From JANOXC01 sp031418215 (lineage in GTDB: Bacteria > Bacteroidota > Bacteroidia > AKYH767-A > OLB10), in NCBI GenBank assembly GCA_031418215.1, contig JANOXC010000112.1, positions 1-18,350 of the forward strand: a stretch of DNA of 18,350 bases, read 5' to 3'. Both the position numbers and the translations under genes were made by a program. Positions 15,947 to 18,350 of this stretch are shown piece after piece. The notes below the pieces were generated by a model that saw nothing but the letters and a program-made list of their open reading frames with translations, was not told the DNA's origin and ran no database searches. Every line of letters begins with the position of its first letter. The first letter of the stretch is position 1.

Positions 15947-16603
15947 TTAAACATTCCCCCTGGACTTGGCCTCCAACATCGGTACAAACCGAAATTTATC
16001 CAATTCAATTATCTCTAATGTTCCATCAGGTTTTTTCAAAATGGTTGTCATTACCTGCTCAGCTAATGGTCCGATAGGTATTACCATAATACCACCCGAC
16101 TTAAGCTGTGCAGGCAGGTTTTCAGGTAATTGTAGGGCGCCACAGGTAACAATAATTTTGTCAAAAGGGGCAAAAGCCGGAAGCCCTTTAAATCCATCCC
16201 CAAAAAAAGTCTTGATATTATAATTTAAATCGTTGAACCTCTTCCTGGTTTGCTCGAAAAGTTGCTTATGACGCTCAATCGTAAAGACCTTTGCTCCCAA
16301 TTCATGTAAAACGCAAGCCTGATATCCGCTACCGGTACCAATTTCCAGCACCCGGTCACCTTTTACAATATCAAGCAACTGACTCTGGTAAGCAACGGTA
16401 TAGGGCTGAGAAATGGTTTGACCACATTCTATTGGAAAAGCTTTGTCCTGATAAGCATATTCCAAAAAGGCGTTATCCATGAAACAATGTCTGGGTATTC
16501 TTCCTATAGCCTCCAAAACGTTTTTACTACTGATACCTTTACTACTCAATTGTTCTACAAGCTGTCTACGTAAACCCTGGTGGCGGAAAGAATCGATTAT
16601 CAT
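15947..16603 (-). CDS. pcm: Protein-L-isoaspartate O-methyltransferase
   Basis: A 218-residue cytoplasmic repair enzyme that methylates L-isoaspartyl residues of aged proteins using SAM. The family signature QTISQP is at 62-67, SAM motif I VLEIGTGSG at 85-93, the acid of motif II in VFTIERH just after, and the typical FDKIIVTCGA segment near residue 150. Length is normal for the family. It is transcribed alone, diverging from the oxidoreductase gene with 120 bases between the starts. TAATTTTG (complement of 16608-16615) lies only four bases before the ATG, so if it is the -7 box the message would be nearly leaderless. Confidence 0.95.
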   Translation of the reverse strand: MIIDSFRHQGLRRQLVEQLSSKGISSKNVLEAIGRIPRHCFMDNAFLEYAYQDKAFPIECGQTISQPYTVAYQSQLLDIVKGDRVLEIGTGSGYQACVLHELGAKVFTIERHKQLFEQTRKRFNDLNYNIKTFFGDGFKGLPAFAPFDKIIVTCGALQLPENLPAQLKSGGIMVIPIGPLAEQVMTTILKKPDGTLEIIELDKFRFVPMLEAKSRGNV

Positions 16604-16648
16604 TCTACAAAATTAGCCTTATCAATCTTGTTTTTTACTGTGCATTGC

Positions 16649-16670
16649 GCATTTTTAAAGCATTTTTAAA
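16649..16670. repeat. Perfect 11-bp tandem repeat in a divergent promoter region
   Basis: GCATTTTTAAA occurs twice in direct succession (16649-16659 and 16660-16670), between the divergent starts of pcm (16603) and the oxidoreductase (16724). The period is about one helical turn and each copy has a T5 tract, so the two could form a bent segment or a paired protein-binding site. Confidence 0.7.
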
Positions 16671-16694
16671 CAGACTAAGTCTTGAAAATTGGTG

Positions 16695-16702
16695 TATTTT
16701 TG
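16695..16702 (+). promoter_or_regulatory. -7 promoter box of the oxidoreductase gene
   Basis: TATTTTTG matches the Bacteroidota -7 element TAnnTTTG exactly and is followed by GCGCCC. The start codon is at 16724, giving a leader of about 15 bases. No TTG is present at the usual -33 distance, so only the -7 part is supported. Confidence 0.45.
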
Positions 16703-16723
16703 CGCCCACATTTTTTATAACAT

Positions 16724-17713
16724 ATGTTGAAAATAGGAGTACTTGGGGCAGGGCATTTGGGTAAGATACATTTGCGATTAATCAATGAATTAAAAGCTGA
16801 TTATGAGCTCGTTGGCTTCTATGACCCGGATCCCACTGCTGCGGTCAAGGCCAAAGAACAACTTAATATTCCATCATTCGACACCATAGAATCGCTGATG
16901 AAAGCTTGTGATGTAGTAGATATTGTTACGCCAACTGTCTCTCATTATGAATGTGCTGTAAGAGCCTTGCGCTTATCGAAACATCTTTTTATTGAAAAAC
17001 CACTGGCAAATACGGTGAAAGAAGCGCAACTGATGATTGGACTTGCCAAAGAGGCCAATGTAAAGGTTCAGGTTGGGCATGTAGAACGTTTTAATCCTGC
17101 CTTTATAGCCGCCCGCGATTATATCAAACAACCCATGTTTATTGAAACACATCGCCTGGCACAATTCAATCCACGCGGAACTGATGTTTCAGTAGTACTT
17201 GACCTGATGATACACGATATTGATATCGTTTTAAGTGTCGTTAAATCCAGTGTAAGAAAAATCAGCACCAGTGGAGTAGCTGTAGTAAGTGACACACCCG
17301 ATATTGCTAATGCACGTATTGAATTTGATAATGGATGTGTTGCTAACCTAACTGCCAGCAGAATCTCACTAAAAAACATGCGCAAATCGCGCTTCTTTCA
17401 AAAAGATGCTTATATCGCTGTCGATTTTCTGGAAAAAAGCAGTGAAGTAATTCGATTAAAAGAGGTCGAAGGAGAAACCGATCCTTTGGCTGTAATCCTG
17501 GACCTTGGCGTCGGAAAGAAAAGCAAACAGATTTGGTTTGAAAATCCAAAAGTTGAAGAAAGCAATGCTATCAAAGAAGAGTTAAAGAGTTTCGCACAGG
17601 CAATATATAATAATACAACGCCTGCCGTTACAATTGAAGATGGTTTTGCTGCATTGCAAGTAGCACACCAGATAGCAGATAAACTCAAGTTGCTGCCTTC
17701 ATTAGTTTCCTAA
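16724..17713 (+). CDS. Gfo/Idh/MocA family NAD(P)-dependent oxidoreductase
   Basis: A 329-residue protein. The N-terminal Rossmann fold has G8-A-G10-H-L-G13 with the ribose-binding acid in FYDPD. The family hallmark E-K-P follows in the IEKPLANT stretch (~90-97). GHVERFNPAF comes next (~120-130), as in nucleotide-sugar dehydrogenases of this family, and a C-terminal domain contains MIHDIDIVLS with the likely catalytic histidine. It probably oxidises or reduces a sugar or cyclitol carbonyl in the cytoplasm. The FNPAF variant suggests a nucleotide sugar, but that is inference. A lipoprotein gene follows after 23 bases on the same strand and is likely co-transcribed. Confidence 0.9.
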   Translation: MLKIGVLGAGHLGKIHLRLINELKADYELVGFYDPDPTAAVKAKEQLNIPSFDTIESLMKACDVVDIVTPTVSHYECAVRALRLSKHLFIEKPLANTVKEAQLMIGLAKEANVKVQVGHVERFNPAFIAARDYIKQPMFIETHRLAQFNPRGTDVSVVLDLMIHDIDIVLSVVKSSVRKISTSGVAVVSDTPDIANARIEFDNGCVANLTASRISLKNMRKSRFFQKDAYIAVDFLEKSSEVIRLKEVEGETDPLAVILDLGVGKKSKQIWFENPKVEESNAIKEELKSFAQAIYNNTTPAVTIEDGFAALQVAHQIADKLKLLPSLVS

Positions 17714-17736
17714 TTGCATATATTTAAATTGACGAA

Positions 17737-18350
17737 ATGAGGAAGTATATTGCCGTTATAAGTAGCATTATTTTCTTGGTATTGTTTTTACTTATTGGAT
17801 GTGATAAGGAAGAAAAGGTGCCGGCTTATCTTTCGATCAACTCAATGAGCCTTACTTCAAATTACCTAGTTGTAGGAACAGCCTCCCACAACATCAAAGA
17901 TGCATGGGTATATATAGATGGCCAGGTGCTGGGAGTTTATGAATTACCTGCCCGGTTTCCTGTTCTCTCTGAGGGTCGTCATTCCTTAAACATTGCTGCC
18001 GGAATCTTTGTAGATGGGGTTTCGGCTACACGAACAAAGTACCCATTTTATAATTTTTATGATACGATCATTGATTTTGTTGCAGGACAAACATTAGCAC
18101 TGCCTGCACCAATACCGGTAAAATATTTTGAAGGGCAAACTTACACCTGGTACGAAGATTTTGAGGGTACTGGGTTTACATTTATTGCAAATCCATCAAG
18201 CGATGTACAAATTATTGGCACAACCGATGATGTTTTTGAAGGAACCGGTTCAGCCAAATTCACATTAACCAGTGATGATCCTAAGTTCGATGGTCAAATG
18301 CAGGACGGATACGCTATAGTAACGCAAAACAGCACTTTCCTGGAACTAAA
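17737..18350 (+). CDS. Lipoprotein of unknown function, cut by the window edge
   Basis: The frame is open from ATG 17737 to the right edge (204 full codons, no stop), so the gene is incomplete. The protein begins MRKYIAVISS, with a hydrophobic core and LLIGC (cysteine 23) followed by DKEEK: a type II lipoprotein signal. Residues ~30-115 look like an Ig/PEGA-like beta domain (DAWVYIDGQVLGVYELP, then LSEGRHSLNIAAG). After about residue 135, YEDFEGTGF and FEGTGSAKFTL suggest the start of a jelly-roll-like domain. I do not recognise a specific family. It is 23 bases after the oxidoreductase stop; a functional link is possible but not shown. Confidence 0.75.
   Translation, partial: MRKYIAVISSIIFLVLFLLIGCDKEEKVPAYLSINSMSLTSNYLVVGTASHNIKDAWVYIDGQVLGVYELPARFPVLSEGRHSLNIAAGIFVDGVSATRTKYPFYNFYDTIIDFVAGQTLALPAPIPVKYFEGQTYTWYEDFEGTGFTFIANPSSDVQIIGTTDDVFEGTGSAKFTLTSDDPKFDGQMQDGYAIVTQNSTFLEL

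Noticed and set aside
1..18350. Defence system, phage, CRISPR or mobile element
   Set aside because: No repeats of CRISPR form, transposase, integrase, nuclease or toxin-antitoxin motif was seen; the gene set is housekeeping, transport, glycan and lipoprotein genes.

Overview
The window looks like a piece of a low-GC Bacteroidota chromosome, perhaps of Chitinophagales type. This rests on several things: type II lipoprotein signals ending in SCKK, SCQK or GCDK; promoter -7 boxes of the form TAnnTTTG with a TTG about 20 bases upstream; weak or absent Shine-Dalgarno sequences; and familiar gene types of the phylum (DUF2752/TM2 pair, NtrC-like regulator with a GSFTSA loop, short Ppx/GppA protein). 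No rRNA, tRNA, CRISPR array, insertion sequence or phage gene is visible. No gene-free stretch exceeds 300 bases. The longest are 10491-10773, which holds a hairpin and a promoter, and 15678-15946, which is AT-rich with only a weak promoter-like box.

Region 1 (6-1787, +): a membrane-anchored putative zinc aminopeptidase, then a DUF2752 protein and a TM2-domain protein overlapping by ATGA.

Region 2 (1846-5996, +): a compact five-gene cassette whose products are all predicted to be exported. It encodes two lipoproteins built from a repeated RxPxxxE...(S/T)x(E/D)(Y/F) module, a Tat-exported DUF1501/alkaline-phosphatase-fold protein, a lipoprotein with one CX4CH haem-type motif, and a small lipoprotein. 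The combination recalls the DUF1501 / DUF1549 / cytochrome clusters of Planctomycetes in lipoprotein form, and it is the best candidate here for an uncharacterised system.

Region 3 (6008-10490, -): read leftward, an ABC-2 exporter (ATPase and NatB-like permease, ATGA overlap), a Ppx/GppA phosphatase whose start lies next to a small intergenic repeat, and an NtrC-type response regulator that lacks its Fis DNA-binding domain.

Region 4 (10774-15677): a glycan or cell-surface sugar locus in two convergent arms. The rightward arm has a GT-C membrane glycosyltransferase and a SAM methyltransferase. The leftward arm has a methyltransferase-GT2 fusion and an epimerase of CDP-paratose 2-epimerase type. 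The arms overlap tail to tail by 23 bases.

Region 5 (15947-18350): divergent pcm (-) and a Gfo/Idh/MocA oxidoreductase (+), separated by a 120-base region with a perfect 11-bp tandem repeat, followed by a lipoprotein gene that runs off the right edge.
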